A stretch of 64,000 bases of DNA from Stenotrophomonas maltophilia (lineage in GTDB: Bacteria; Pseudomonadota; Gammaproteobacteria; Xanthomonadales; Xanthomonadaceae): positions 1,674,001 through 1,738,000 of the forward strand of contig NZ_CP037858.1 in the NCBI RefSeq assembly GCF_006974125.1, given 5' to 3'. Below, in pieces: positions 54,049-63,001 of this stretch (positions are counted from its first letter, which is position 1; each line of letters opens with the position of its first letter). Under the pieces are notes generated by a model. That model did no database searches. It was not told where the DNA came from and worked only from the letters and a program-made list of their open reading frames with translations. A program made the position numbers and the translations under genes.

Positions 54049-54933
54049 TCACTCGCGCAGCATATCCACGAACGCGCGCAGCGCGCCCGGCATCTGCCGC
54101 TGCTTCGGGTAGTACAGTGCAAACCCGGCGAACGGTTCGCTCCAGTCTTCCAGCACCGCCACCATCTGCCCGGATTCGATGTACGGCCGCGCCGTATCTT
54201 CCAGCACATAGGCCAGGCCGATGCCATCGAGCACCGCGCCGACCACGGTGCCCTGCTCACCCAGCGTCAGCCGCCCCGGCACGTCGATTTCCAGCGCCTG
54301 CCCAGCGCGCTCGAACTGCCACTTGTACAGATGCCCGCTGGCGAAGCGGAAGCGGATGCACTCATGCATGGCCAGGTCACGCGGATGCTGCGGGGCCGGA
54401 CGTCGGCGCAGGTAGTCCGGCGATCCGACAATCAGCCCGCGCAGCGGCGGTCCCATCGGCACTGCCACCATGTCCTCGGGCACGAACTCGTGCAGGCGCA
54501 CGCCGGCGTCGTAACCCTCGGCGACGATGTCGACCAGGCCGTCGTTCTCGGTCAGCTCCACCCGCACGTCGGGATGGGTGTGCAGGAAGCGCGCCAGCCG
54601 TGGTCCCAGCTGTGTCGCTACCGCCGCACGGGTGGCATTGATGCGCAGCAGGCCCGCCGGCGCGGCGCGGAACTGGTTCATCTCCTCCAGCGCGTCATGC
54701 ACCTGGCCCAGCGCGGGCTGCAGGCGTTCCAGCAGGCGCTGCCCGGCCTCGGTCAGGGCCACGCTGCGGGTGGTGCGATGGAACAGGCCCACGCCCAACC
54801 GTTCTTCCAGCGCGCGGATCGCATAGCTCACCGCCGAGGTCGACAGTGCCAGCTCGGCGCCGGCACGGCGGAAGCTGCGGTGACGGGCGACCGCAGCGAA
54901 CGCGGCCAGGTGGGTAAGATTGTCAGTGGCCAT
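54049..54933 (-). CDS. LysR-family regulator divergent from alcohol dehydrogenase
   Basis: The 294 residues have the LysR HTH (AAFAAVARHRSFRRAGAELA, STSAVSYAIRALEERLGVGL) and an effector domain of the D-malate/PfvS-like group used for redox regulators. It is divergent from the zinc alcohol dehydrogenase at 55041. An inverted CATGATT (54931-54937) and AATCATG (54956-54962) at its start is a possible autoregulatory site. Confidence 0.92.
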   Translation of the reverse strand: MATDNLTHLAAFAAVARHRSFRRAGAELALSTSAVSYAIRALEERLGVGLFHRTTRSVALTEAGQRLLERLQPALGQVHDALEEMNQFRAAPAGLLRINATRAAVATQLGPRLARFLHTHPDVRVELTENDGLVDIVAEGYDAGVRLHEFVPEDMVAVPMGPPLRGLIVGSPDYLRRRPAPQHPRDLAMHECIRFRFASGHLYKWQFERAGQALEIDVPGRLTLGEQGTVVGAVLDGIGLAYVLEDTARPYIESGQMVAVLEDWSEPFAGFALYYPKQRQMPGALRAFVDMLRE

Positions 54934-55040
54934 GATTGTGCAGTTCCACTTGATGAATCATGCCGATATCCGCGCTTTTTGCCGCTGGGTACGGGGCGTA
55001 TTGTAAAGCGCCTTTCGACAAACCCTGCCAAGGATTCCCC

Positions 55041-56099
55041 ATGTCCCTCGCCCGTGGTTACGCCGCCCATTCACATACCGACCCGCTGATTCCGTACGAG
55101 TTCGAACGCCGCGCGGTCGGCCCGGACGATGTGCGCATCGAGATCCTCTACAGCGGCATCTGCCACTCCGACCTGCACCAGGCCCGCGACGACTGGGGTG
55201 GCTCGATCTACCCGATGGTGCCGGGCCACGAGATCATCGGCCGCGTGACCGAGGTCGGCAGCAACGTCACCCGCTTCAAGGTTGGCGACCACGCCGGCGT
55301 GGGCTGCATGGTCGACTCCTGCCGCCACTGCGACGCCTGCGAGCACGACCTGGAGCAGTACTGCGCCGAAGGCGCGACCTGGACCTACAACGGCCGTGAA
55401 CGCGAAAGCGGTGCGCCGACCTACGGCGGCTATTCCGACCACGTAGTGGTCGAACAGCGCTTCGTGGTGAAGGTGTCCGAAACGCTGGACCTGAAGGCCG
55501 CCGCCCCGCTGCTGTGCGCCGGCATCACCACCTGGTCGCCGCTGCGCCACTGGAAGGTCGGCCCGGGCCAGAAGGTCGGCGTGATCGGCCTGGGTGGCCT
55601 CGGCCACATGGGCGTGAAGTTCGCCAAGGCGCTCGGCGCGCACGTGGTGATGATCACCACCACGCCGGAAAAGGGTGCCGACGCCAAGCGCCTGGGCGCC
55701 GATGACGTGCTGGTCTCGCGCGATGCCGCGCAGATGAAGGCGCACGCCGGCAGCTTCGACTTCCTGCTCAACACCATCCCGGTCGGCCATGACACCAACC
55801 CGTACATGGGCCTGCTCAAGCGCGAGGCCACCATGTGCCTGGTTGGCGTGCTGACCGAGCTGGACCCGCCGTTGACCGGCGGCAGCGTGATCTTCGGCCG
55901 CAAGCACCTGACCGGCTCGGCGATCGGCGGCATGGCCGAAACCCAGGAAATGATGGACTTCTGTGCCGAGCACGGCATCGTCAGCGACGTCGAGATGATC
56001 GACATCAAGAACGTCAACGAAGCCTGGGAACGCATGGCGAAGAACGATGTGCGCTACCGCTTCGTGATCGACATGGCGACGATGAAGAACGCCGCCTGA
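55041..56099 (+). CDS. NAD(P)-dependent zinc alcohol dehydrogenase, YahK/CAD type
   Basis: The ATG at 55041 follows AAGGA. The 352 residues have the catalytic-zinc motifs GICHSD and GHEIIG, structural cysteines CRHCDACEHDLEQYC and the NADP loop GLGGLGHMGVKFAKALG, of the cinnamyl alcohol dehydrogenase-like family. E. coli YahK is the closest well-known type: a broad NADPH-dependent aldehyde reductase. The divergent LysR suggests aldehyde or redox control. A terminator follows. Confidence 0.92.
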   Translation: MSLARGYAAHSHTDPLIPYEFERRAVGPDDVRIEILYSGICHSDLHQARDDWGGSIYPMVPGHEIIGRVTEVGSNVTRFKVGDHAGVGCMVDSCRHCDACEHDLEQYCAEGATWTYNGRERESGAPTYGGYSDHVVVEQRFVVKVSETLDLKAAAPLLCAGITTWSPLRHWKVGPGQKVGVIGLGGLGHMGVKFAKALGAHVVMITTTPEKGADAKRLGADDVLVSRDAAQMKAHAGSFDFLLNTIPVGHDTNPYMGLLKREATMCLVGVLTELDPPLTGGSVIFGRKHLTGSAIGGMAETQEMMDFCAEHGIVSDVEMIDIKNVNEAWERMAKNDVRYRFVIDMATMKNAA

Positions 56100-56120
56100 T
56101 CGATCGGCGGCGGTGAACGA

Positions 56121-56150
56121 AGAACCCCGGCACTGCCGGGGTTTCTTTTT
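56121..56150 (+). terminator. Rho-independent terminator
   Basis: AACCCCGGCA and TGCCGGGGTT form the stem, followed by TCTTTTT, 20 bp after the alcohol dehydrogenase stop. Confidence 0.88.
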
Positions 56151-56165
56151 GGTCGTGCGCTGGGC

Positions 56166-57422
56166 ATGACGAAGGTCAAGGAAGCGGCCAGCGCGGGGGC
56201 GCAGACTCGCTGCATGGCCCGCCTGCCCTCCCCTTCGATGCTGATGCGTGCGCCGCACCGGCTGCTGTTCTTCATCGGTGCCAGCAACCTGCTGCTGGCG
56301 ATGCTGTGGTGGGCCTTGTGGCTGGGCGCATTGCGCGGGTTGTGGACACCGCAGCCACCGCCGCTGCCACCGGCCTGGCTGCACGCGCTGCTGATGCAGT
56401 ATCTGGTGCTGCCCAGTTTCATCTTCGGCTTCCTGCTCACTGTGTTCCCGCGCTGGATGGGGCAACCCGAGCTGCCACGCAGCCGTTATGCGCCGGTCGG
56501 TATCGGGCTGTTTGGCGGGCAGGCGCTGCTGATTGCCGCCGCCTGCGGGTGGACAGCCGGGCTGTGGCCTGGCCTGCTGCTGGCAATGGCCGGCTGGAGC
56601 GCCGGGTTGATCGTGCTGGGACGCGTGCTCCAGGCCGCCGGCCCCAACCGTAACTGGCATGCGCGCGCCTGCTATGCGGCACTGCTGCTGGGCTGGCTGG
56701 GGCTGCTGATGTTCATGGCGGTGGTGCGCGGCCACGCCACGCTGATGCCGGTCACTGTGGCACTCGGCACCTTCGGCCTGCTGCTGCCGGTCTACCTCAC
56801 CGTCGCGCATCGGATGATCCCGTTCTTCGCCAACAACGTGGTGGACGGCTATGTGGCGTGGCGGCCGCTGCGCTGGCTGGCCGCGATGTGGACCCTGCTG
56901 ATGTTGCGCCTGCTGTTGAGCGCGTTGCAGATCGATAACGCGCTGTGGCTTGCCGATGCACCGCTGCTGGTGCTTTCGTTGCAGGCGCTATGGCACTGGT
57001 GGCCGCGCGGGCCGATGCCTGGCCTGCTTGCCACCCTGTTCCTGGCGCTGGCGTGGCTGCCGATCAGCTTCGCGCTGTATCTGCTGCAGGACATCGGTCA
57101 TCTGTTCGGCCATCCGCAGCTGCTCGGCCGCGCGCCGCTGCATGCCCTCGCCGTGGGCCTGTTCGGCAGCCTGCTGGTGGCGATGGTGACCCGGGTCACC
57201 CAGGGCCATTCCGGGCGGCCGCTGGTGATGCCGGCAGTGGCCTGGTTCGCGTTCGTCGCGCTGCAGGCGGTGGCGATCATGCGCATCCTCGCCGAGCTGA
57301 TGCCCGATGCCTATGCATGGCATTTCGCCGCCGCCATCGGTTGGCTGCTGGCACTGGCCCCATGGGTGGCGCGGCTGGGCTGGATCTACCTGAGCCCTCG
57401 GCGCGACGGCAAGCCGGGCTGA
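56166..57422 (+). CDS. NnrS family membrane protein
   Basis: The 418-residue protein has about 12 membrane segments and the NnrS landmarks FFIGASNLLLAMLWWALWLG, VFPRWMGQPEL, HRMIPFFANNVV and ATMVTRVTQGHSGRPL-like VAMVTRVTQGHSGR. The start is uncertain (56166 or 56214; neither has a good ribosome site). NnrS is a haem/copper-containing inner membrane protein that protects against nitrosative stress by limiting dinitrosyl-iron complexes. It may be relevant that AdhC in this window reduces S-nitrosoglutathione. Confidence 0.9.
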   Translation: MTKVKEAASAGAQTRCMARLPSPSMLMRAPHRLLFFIGASNLLLAMLWWALWLGALRGLWTPQPPPLPPAWLHALLMQYLVLPSFIFGFLLTVFPRWMGQPELPRSRYAPVGIGLFGGQALLIAAACGWTAGLWPGLLLAMAGWSAGLIVLGRVLQAAGPNRNWHARACYAALLLGWLGLLMFMAVVRGHATLMPVTVALGTFGLLLPVYLTVAHRMIPFFANNVVDGYVAWRPLRWLAAMWTLLMLRLLLSALQIDNALWLADAPLLVLSLQALWHWWPRGPMPGLLATLFLALAWLPISFALYLLQDIGHLFGHPQLLGRAPLHALAVGLFGSLLVAMVTRVTQGHSGRPLVMPAVAWFAFVALQAVAIMRILAELMPDAYAWHFAAAIGWLLALAPWVARLGWIYLSPRRDGKPG

Positions 57423-57499
57423 CATCAACGCCGGGCATGACCCGGCACGCAGCCCTCATCGGTAACGCCAGGCCATGCCCGGCGTCCAGAACAATCCAC

Positions 57500-58864
57500 T
57501 CAGTACGCGAACTCGCGGAACACCGGATCGACGTCGCCGTGCCAGCGGCCATGGAACAGCGCCAGCTTGCGCTCGGCCGGGGTCAGGCCGGACTCGACGA
57601 TCTCCTGCAGCACGTCCAGGAACTTGCTCTCGTCCTGGCCGTCGGCATTGCGCGCCGCGCGGCGCTTGAGGCCTTCGACGGAAATCTTCACGGCCTCGCG
57701 GGCCAGGTCGCGCACGCTGCCAGTGCGGAACGGCAGATTCATCGCATGCTTCGGCACGCCGTCGCGCAGTGCATGGCGCTCGGCCAGGGTGAAATCACGC
57801 ACCAGGTCCCAGGCGGCATCCAGCGCGGTGTCGTCGTACAGCAGGCCCACCCAGAACGCCGGCAGCGCACACAGGCGGCTCCACGGGCCGCCGTCGGCGC
57901 CGCGCATTTCCAGGTACTTCTTCAAACGCACTTCCGGGAACGCGGTGGTCATGTGGTCCGACCAGTCGCGCAGCGTCGGCAGCGCACCCGGCAGCACCGG
58001 CAGCTTGGCCTGCATGAAATCGCGGAAGCTCTGCCCGCTGGCATCGTGGTAGATGCCATCGCGGTAGGAGAAATACATCGGCACATCGAGCAGGTAATCG
58101 ACATAGCGCTCGTAACCGAAGCCATCCTCGAACACGAAGTCGAGCATGCCGGTGCGGTCAGCATCGGTGTCGGTCCAGATGTGCGAGCGGTAGCTCAGGT
58201 AGCCGTTCGGCTTGCCTTCGGTGAACGGCGAATCGGCGAACAGCGCGGTGGCGATCGGCTGCAGTGCCAGCGATACGCGGAACTTCTTCACCATGTCCGC
58301 TTCGGTGGCGTAGTCCAGGTTCACCTGCACCGTGCAGGTGCGGGTCATCATGTCCAGGCCGAGCGAGCCGACCTTGGGCATGTACGAGCGCATGATCTTG
58401 TAGCGGCCCTTCGGCATCCACGGCATCTCATCGCGCTTCCACTTCGGCTGGAAGCCCATGCCGAGGAAACCCAGCTGCAGTTCGCCGGCCACCTGCGCCA
58501 CTTCATTGAGGTGGGTGCCAGTCTCCACGCAGGTCTGGTGGATGGTCTCCAGCGCCGCTCCGGACAGTTCCAACTGACCGGCCGGTTCCAGCGTCACCGA
58601 GGCCCCATCGCGCAGCAGGGCGATGGTGTTGCCGTTCTCCTGCACCGGCTCCCAGCCGAAGCGGACCAGGCCGTTGAGCAGCGCTTCGATGCCACGCTCG
58701 CCCTCGAAGGTCGGCGGCCGCAGGTCATCCAGGCGGAATCCGAACTTCTCGTGCTCGGTACCAATGCGCCACTGCGCGCGGGGCTTTTCGCCGGAGGCGA
58801 TCACCTCCACCAGCTGCGAGCGGTCGGTAATGGGGGTATCGGCGACGTGACTGGGGCTCGACAA
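57500..58864 (-). CDS. gshA: Glutamate-cysteine ligase
   Basis: I place the start at the TTG at 58864, giving [20 protein letters not shown] as the N-terminus. The frame is open to 58942, but no ATG there has a plausible ribosome site. The 454 residues match the plant/alpha-proteobacterial-type GCS2 ligase also found in xanthomonads ([45 protein letters not shown]). It makes gamma-glutamylcysteine, the first step to glutathione, which the AdhC/FghA pathway consumes. Confidence 0.95.
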   Translation of the reverse strand: MSSPSHVADTPITDRSQLVEVIASGEKPRAQWRIGTEHEKFGFRLDDLRPPTFEGERGIEALLNGLVRFGWEPVQENGNTIALLRDGASVTLEPAGQLELSGAALETIHQTCVETGTHLNEVAQVAGELQLGFLGMGFQPKWKRDEMPWMPKGRYKIMRSYMPKVGSLGLDMMTRTCTVQVNLDYATEADMVKKFRVSLALQPIATALFADSPFTEGKPNGYLSYRSHIWTDTDADRTGMLDFVFEDGFGYERYVDYLLDVPMYFSYRDGIYHDASGQSFRDFMQAKLPVLPGALPTLRDWSDHMTTAFPEVRLKKYLEMRGADGGPWSRLCALPAFWVGLLYDDTALDAAWDLVRDFTLAERHALRDGVPKHAMNLPFRTGSVRDLAREAVKISVEGLKRRAARNADGQDESKFLDVLQEIVESGLTPAERKLALFHGRWHGDVDPVFREFAY

Positions 58865-59016
58865 GGGGAAGGCTCGCTGGACAGTGGCAGGGGATGTGGG
58901 GCCCGGGGCCTTCCATCGCAAGGGCGCACTATAGCGTGGCACCCCGTTGCGTCATGCGACGGTGACGGGTTTCAGCATCCTACCGACGCCCTCTTGACCC
59001 TCGTACACTCAAGGTC

Positions 59017-59721
59017 ATGAGCCGCCATTCACGACACCCCGAACTGCACCGCTCCGAGCGCGTCGGCTGGCTGCGCGCCGCCGTGCTGGGCGCCAACGAC
59101 GGCATCGTCTCGGTGGCAGGCCTGGTGGTCGGCGTGGCTGCCAGCGGCGCCTCGGCTGCGACCATCCTGGCCACCGGCGTGGCGGGCACCGTGGCCGGCG
59201 CGATGTCGATGGCTGCCGGCGAGTATGTCTCGGTGCAGACCCAGGCCGACACCGAAGACGCCGACCTGGCGATGGAAAAGCGCGAACTGCACGAAGATCC
59301 TCACAGCGAGCTGGAAGAGCTGGCTGCGATCTACCGCCACCGTGGCCTGGAGCCGGCGCTGGCACGGCAGGTGGCCGAACAGCTCACCGCCCACGACGCA
59401 CTGGGCGCCCACGCCCGCGACGAGCTGGGCATCACCGATACCCTGCGCGCCCGCCCTCTGCAGGCAGCGCTGGCCTCGGCCGGCGCCTTCACCTGCGGTG
59501 CGGCACTGCCGGTGCTGACCGCGCTGCTCGCACCGGTCGACAAGGTCGCGATGATGACCACCGCCAGCACCCTGCTCGGCCTGTGCCTGACCGGCGCGAT
59601 GGCGGCCCAGGCCGGCGGCGCACCGCCGGTACGCGGCGCGATCCGGGTGATGTTCTGGGGCGCGTTGGCGATGGCCGCCGCCGCCGGTGTCGGTCGCCTG
59701 CTCGGCGCACACGTGATATGA
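59017..59721 (+). CDS. VIT1/CCC1-type iron/manganese transporter
   Basis: The 234-residue membrane protein begins with a short His-rich stretch (MSRHSRHPELHRSERVGWLR). It shows the family's GANDGIVSVAGLVVGVA, MAAGEYVSVQTQADTEDADL and C-terminal helices, five in total. The cytoplasmic helical insert (about 80-140) is rich in Glu/Asp/His, as in metal-binding VIT proteins. It probably exports Fe2+ or Mn2+. Its TGA overlaps the ATG of an AraC gene. Confidence 0.92.
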   Translation: MSRHSRHPELHRSERVGWLRAAVLGANDGIVSVAGLVVGVAASGASAATILATGVAGTVAGAMSMAAGEYVSVQTQADTEDADLAMEKRELHEDPHSELEELAAIYRHRGLEPALARQVAEQLTAHDALGAHARDELGITDTLRARPLQAALASAGAFTCGAALPVLTALLAPVDKVAMMTTASTLLGLCLTGAMAAQAGGAPPVRGAIRVMFWGALAMAAAAGVGRLLGAHVI

Positions 59722-60542
59722 CCGCCATGCTGCCCCCGGCCACCGCACTGCTGGCCGAGATGGCCAGCCTGGCCGGCTGCGCACGCGCCGAAGGTTATGC
59801 GTGCATCACCGCCCGTCGCGAGCATGGCGCCAGCTCGGTGGAGATTCCGCAACCGCAGTTCGCGATCCTGCTGGAAGGCCGCAAGCAGGTGCGTACCGCA
59901 CACCAGTCTCTGGAGTTCGTTCCCGGCGATATCCTGCTGCTGACCCAGCGTTGCCGCATCGATGTGGTCAACAGCCCCGACCCACGCAGCGGCCGTTACC
60001 TCAGCGCCATCGTGCCGCTGTGTGCCGAAGTGCTGGCAGCCGCACGCACGCTGTGGAGCGAGGAGCTTCCCGCCCCGGGCCAGGCGATGGCGCGACTGCC
60101 GTTGATCGACCATGGCACAGTGCTGCGCCAGTGGCGGCAATCGCTGCAGGACGGCCGTTACAGTGAAGCACGATTGGCCCTGACCTCGCTGGTGCTGACC
60201 CTGTGCCGGCAGGGCCACGGCAATCTTCTGCTGCCGCAGGCGCCGAGCCTGGGCGAACAGATCCGCGACCGCATCGCCGCCGAACCGGCCCGCGATTGGC
60301 AATCACGCGATGTGGAAGAGCAGTTCGCACTGAGCGGAGCAACCCTGCGCCGTCGTCTCGCTGCCGAGGACACCAGCCTGCGCCAGCTGCTCACCGAGGC
60401 GCGGCTGGCGCATGGCATGCAGCTGCTCTACACCACCGACCTGCCGCTGAAGACCGTGGCAGCGCGCGCAGGCTACCGGTCTGCGGCGAGTTTCAGCAAG
60501 CGCTTCGCCGAGCAGTACGGACTGGCTCCCACAGACATCTGA
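59718..60542 (+). CDS. AraC-family regulator
   Basis: ATG overlaps the transporter stop (ATGA). The 274 residues contain an N-terminal cupin-like AraC_N domain (QFAILLEGRKQVRTAHQSLE, VPGDILLLTQ) and two C-terminal HTH motifs (DVEEQFALSGATLRRRLAAE; LPLKTVAARAGYRSAASFSK). Coupling to the metal transporter is unusual for AraC regulators. It could control that gene or unlinked targets. Confidence 0.9.
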   Translation: MTAMLPPATALLAEMASLAGCARAEGYACITARREHGASSVEIPQPQFAILLEGRKQVRTAHQSLEFVPGDILLLTQRCRIDVVNSPDPRSGRYLSAIVPLCAEVLAAARTLWSEELPAPGQAMARLPLIDHGTVLRQWRQSLQDGRYSEARLALTSLVLTLCRQGHGNLLLPQAPSLGEQIRDRIAAEPARDWQSRDVEEQFALSGATLRRRLAAEDTSLRQLLTEARLAHGMQLLYTTDLPLKTVAARAGYRSAASFSKRFAEQYGLAPTDI

Positions 60543-60647
60543 GAGTGTTCGGCAGGGCTGCGCCCTGCACCCGCAGAGGCAACGGCAACGGCAACGGCAA
60601 CAGCCGAAGCAACAGCAACAGCAACAGCGGGCTATCCGTGGGATGGC

Positions 60648-60745
60648 GGGGCGGTGTGGGTGGGCAGGACACGCCGTAAACCCTTCCCTGGGGGCTCGAT
60701 GGCGCCATCCATGGCGCCAACGGTCCTGCCCACCCACACCGCCCC
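60648..60745 (-). repeat. Palindromic element D
   Basis: Perfect 23-bp arms (60648-60670 with 60723-60745) enclose a core, read on the minus strand as GAGCCCCCAGGGAAGGGTTT then ACGGCGTGTCC, and the hairpin TGGCGCCATCCATGGCGCCA (60700-60719). Confidence 0.82.
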
Positions 60746-60772
60746 ACCTCTGACAGATCTTCGCGGCTGTTG

Positions 60773-60796
60773 GTAGGTGTCGACCTTGGTCGACAC
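60773..60796 (+). repeat. GTAG hairpin
   Basis: GTAGGTGTCGACCTTGGTCGACA, a SMAG-like hairpin near the centre of the nested structure. Confidence 0.65.
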
Positions 60797-60822
60797 ATCT
60801 GTCAGAGATCGAATGAATTTCT

Positions 60823-60863
60823 GGGGTCAGATCCGTTTTCCTACGGAAAGCGGATCTGACCCC
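60823..60863. repeat. GGGGTCAGATCC palindrome
   Basis: Arms 60823-60841 and 60845-60863 pair at 18 of 19 positions. It is related to the palindrome at 25782-25820. Confidence 0.75.
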
Positions 60864-60900
60864 AAGAGCATTTCCAACAGATCGCGGCCAACTGTCGAAG

Positions 60901-61000
60901 GCGGGGTGGGTCCGGTTGCGGGAGTGTCCGCGGCATGGATGCCGCGGCCAAGCCCCCAGGGACGGGTTTACGGCGTCTCCCGCAAGCGGACCCACCCCGC
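60901..61000 (+). repeat. Palindromic element E
   Basis: Arms 60901-60923 and 60978-61000 pair at 22 of 23 positions and differ from those of element D. Inside are the hairpin CCGCGGCATGGATGCCGCGG (60928-60947) and core AAGCCCCCAGGGACGGGTTT then ACGGCGTCTCC, in opposite orientation to D. Confidence 0.82.
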
Positions 61001-61193
61001 CATCCCACGGACAGCCCGCTCCCGCTGTTGCTGTTGCTTCGGCTGTTGCCGTTGCCTCTGCGGGTGCAGGGCGCAGCCCTGCAGACAACACCCCTTCCCT
61101 GAGCATTCGGCGTAGTGGTTTGAGCGCCGCGCGCACATCGGCCACGGCACGCTATGCGGCAACGGAACCGCCCGTCGTCCACCGAGAACCACC

Positions 61194-62165
61194 ATGACCC
61201 TGCGTTACCTGCCGCTGCGCGGCGCCCTGCTGCTGGCCCTGTCGTCCCTGCCACTGGCCGCGCTGGCCGAGGCCACTTCGCCCGCCCCCACCCAGCAGGT
61301 GCCTGGTGTCTATCACCAGCGCATCGGTGCACTGCAGGTCACCGCCCTGTTCGACGGCGTGGTCGCGCTGGGCCGGCAGGAAGTGGTGGACGTGCCGCCG
61401 ACACTGGTCAGCCGCCTGCTGGAAGGCCGCTACGTGCCCGAAGACAAGAAGGGCCTGCAGACCGCGATCAACGCCTTCCTGGTGCGCCAGGGCAACCATC
61501 TGACCCTGGTCGATACCGGTACCGCGCAGTGCTTCGGCCCCGGCCTGGGCCAGGTGCTGGGCAATCTGCGCGCCTCCGGCGTGGACCCGGCCGAGGTGGA
61601 CGAGGTGCTGCTGACCCACGCCCATCCGGACCATCTGTGCGGCGTACTCGACGCGCAGGGCAAACCGGCCTATCCGAATGCCACGGTGTGGCTGTCCAAG
61701 GCCGATGCCGATTACTGGCTCAACCCGGCCAGCGAAGCCACCGCGCCGAAGGGCGTGCGCTTCGCCTTCCCGCTGGCACGCAACGCGGTGGCGCCGTACC
61801 AGGCCAGCGGCCACCTGCGCACCTTCAGCCCTGGCGATGCCCTGCCCGGTGGCGCGGTGGCGATGGACACCCATGGCCACACCCCCGGCCATGTCTCCTA
61901 CCGGTTCGACAGCCAGGGCCAGTCACTGCTGGTGTGGGGTGATGTGCTGCACTTCCATGCGGTGCAGTTCGCGCATCCGGAAGCGGCGTTCGAGGCGGAT
62001 TCGGACCGAAGGGCGGCCATCGCCAGCCGTCGCGGGCTGCTGCAGCAGGCCACCGCCAACGGCTGGTGGGTGGCCGGTGCGCATCTGCCGTTCCCCGGCC
62101 TGGGCCATGTGCGTGGCGAGGGCAAGGCCTATGCGTGGGTACCGGCAGAGTATTCGCCGTTGTGA
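61194..62165 (+). CDS. Exported metallo-beta-lactamase-fold hydrolase
   Basis: The 323-residue protein has a signal peptide (MTLRYLPLRGALLLALSSLP, cleaved near ALA) and the metal-binding THAHPDHLCGV motif. Further ligands are a His in NATVWLSKADAD-adjacent sequence and MDTHGHTPGHVSY. The HxHxDH form with two zinc sites is shared by lactonases, phosphotriesterase-like and sulfatase-type members. It would act in the periplasm or outside; substrate is unknown, with quorum-signal lactones one option. Confidence 0.88.
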   Translation: MTLRYLPLRGALLLALSSLPLAALAEATSPAPTQQVPGVYHQRIGALQVTALFDGVVALGRQEVVDVPPTLVSRLLEGRYVPEDKKGLQTAINAFLVRQGNHLTLVDTGTAQCFGPGLGQVLGNLRASGVDPAEVDEVLLTHAHPDHLCGVLDAQGKPAYPNATVWLSKADADYWLNPASEATAPKGVRFAFPLARNAVAPYQASGHLRTFSPGDALPGGAVAMDTHGHTPGHVSYRFDSQGQSLLVWGDVLHFHAVQFAHPEAAFEADSDRRAAIASRRGLLQQATANGWWVAGAHLPFPGLGHVRGEGKAYAWVPAEYSPL

Positions 62166-62169
62166 GGGT

Positions 62170-62230
62170 GTGCCGACCAAGGTCGGCACCCACCCGATTG
62201 GGTCGGTAGCGCCCGGCTGCCAGCCGGGCG
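62170..62230. repeat. Two REP-like hairpins between convergent genes
   Basis: GTGCCGACCAAGGTCGGCAC (62170-62189) and GTAGCGCCCGGCTGCCAGCC then GGGCG (62206-62230) lie between the metallohydrolase and engB stops and may act as transcript 3' ends. Confidence 0.65.
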
Positions 62231-62242
62231 ACCGGAAACGCC

Positions 62243-62845
62243 TTACGCCAGGCCCAGCCAGCCGCCGATCACGCCGCGGGCTTCGTCCACGCCGGTGCGG
62301 TCCTCGCCGGAGAACACCTGCACGCTGACGCTGTCGCCATAGGCCGAATGCAGTTCCTTGCGTACCTTCTGCAGGGTCTGCATCTGCTGGCTGCGGCTGA
62401 GCTTGTCGGCCTTGGTCAGCAGGGCGTGCGCCGGCATGCCGCGCTGTACGGCATAGGACAGCATCTGCCGGTCGTAGTCCTTCAGCGGGTGGCGGATGTC
62501 CATCACCACCACCAGCCCCTTCAGGGCCTCGCGGGTACGGAAATACCGGTCGATGAAGGCCTGCCAGTGCGCCTGCAGGTCCAGCGGCACCTTGGCGTAG
62601 CCGTAACCGGGCAGGTCGACCAGATGGGCTTCCGGGGTGATCTGGAAGAACACCAGCTGCTGGGTGCGGCCGGGCGTCTTGGAGACACGGGCCAGCGCGT
62701 TCTGGCGGGTCAGCGCGTTGAGCGCACTGGACTTGCCGGCGTTGGAGCGGCCGGCAAAGGCCACTTCGGCCCCTTCATCGGGCGGCAGCTGCCGCACGTT
62801 GTGGGCCGAAAGGTGGTAACGGGCGCGTTCGATGAGCAATGACAT
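62243..62845 (-). CDS. engB: Ribosome biogenesis GTP-binding protein EngB/YsxC
   Basis: Start at 62845 (MSLLIERARYHLSAHNVRQL); an open frame continues far upstream but only as shadow. The 200 residues have G1 GRSNAGKSS, the G2 Thr in KTPGRTQ, G3 DLPGYGYAK and G4 TKADKLSR. EngB is an essential GTPase for 50S subunit assembly. It is divergent from cytochrome c4, as is common in this family of bacteria. Confidence 0.97.
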   Translation of the reverse strand: MSLLIERARYHLSAHNVRQLPPDEGAEVAFAGRSNAGKSSALNALTRQNALARVSKTPGRTQQLVFFQITPEAHLVDLPGYGYAKVPLDLQAHWQAFIDRYFRTREALKGLVVVMDIRHPLKDYDRQMLSYAVQRGMPAHALLTKADKLSRSQQMQTLQKVRKELHSAYGDSVSVQVFSGEDRTGVDEARGVIGGWLGLA

Positions 62846-63001
62846 GTGCCTAGGATCGCATGTTGCGGCGCCGCGCGCCCGTGCCGGCGGCCGTTGCGGG
62901 CATTTTGCTGCACTGCTGCGTTGACCGTGCGCGGAAACGCCGTTGATAATCCGGGCGATGCCGGCGGCCACCGCCCGGCCCGGTCCATACGGAGCTTTAG
63001 C

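Larger units (their letters stand above)
60552..61082. repeat. 531-bp nested inverted-repeat structure with tandem hexamers
   Basis: The left arm from 60552 (GCAGGGCTGCGCCCTGCACC, then GCAGA and tandem GGCAAC) is mirrored at the right end (61082 leftward). The left copy has four GGCAAC units and three AACAGC-type units; the right has two and two. The similarity continues inward (CCGTGGGATGGCGGGG near 60636 against its complement near 60995-61013). Confidence 0.8.
60543..61193. other. 651-bp gap filled by nested inverted repeats
   Basis: No gene is visible. From outside in: large inverted arms with GGCAAC/AACAGC tandem repeats, element D (60648-60745), a GTAG hairpin (60773-60796), a GGGGTCAGATCC palindrome (60823-60863) and element E (60901-61000). 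Confidence 0.8.

Noticed and set aside
60576..60630. Tandem short repeats suggesting a CRISPR or VNTR-coded protein
   Set aside because: The units are 6 bp with no spacers and lie in a noncoding nested palindrome.
60660..61010. Short ORFs in elements A-E encoding similar peptides (for example WMPRPSPQGRVYGVS)
   Set aside because: The peptide similarity follows from the repeated DNA core. The frames lack ribosome sites and appear in both orientations.
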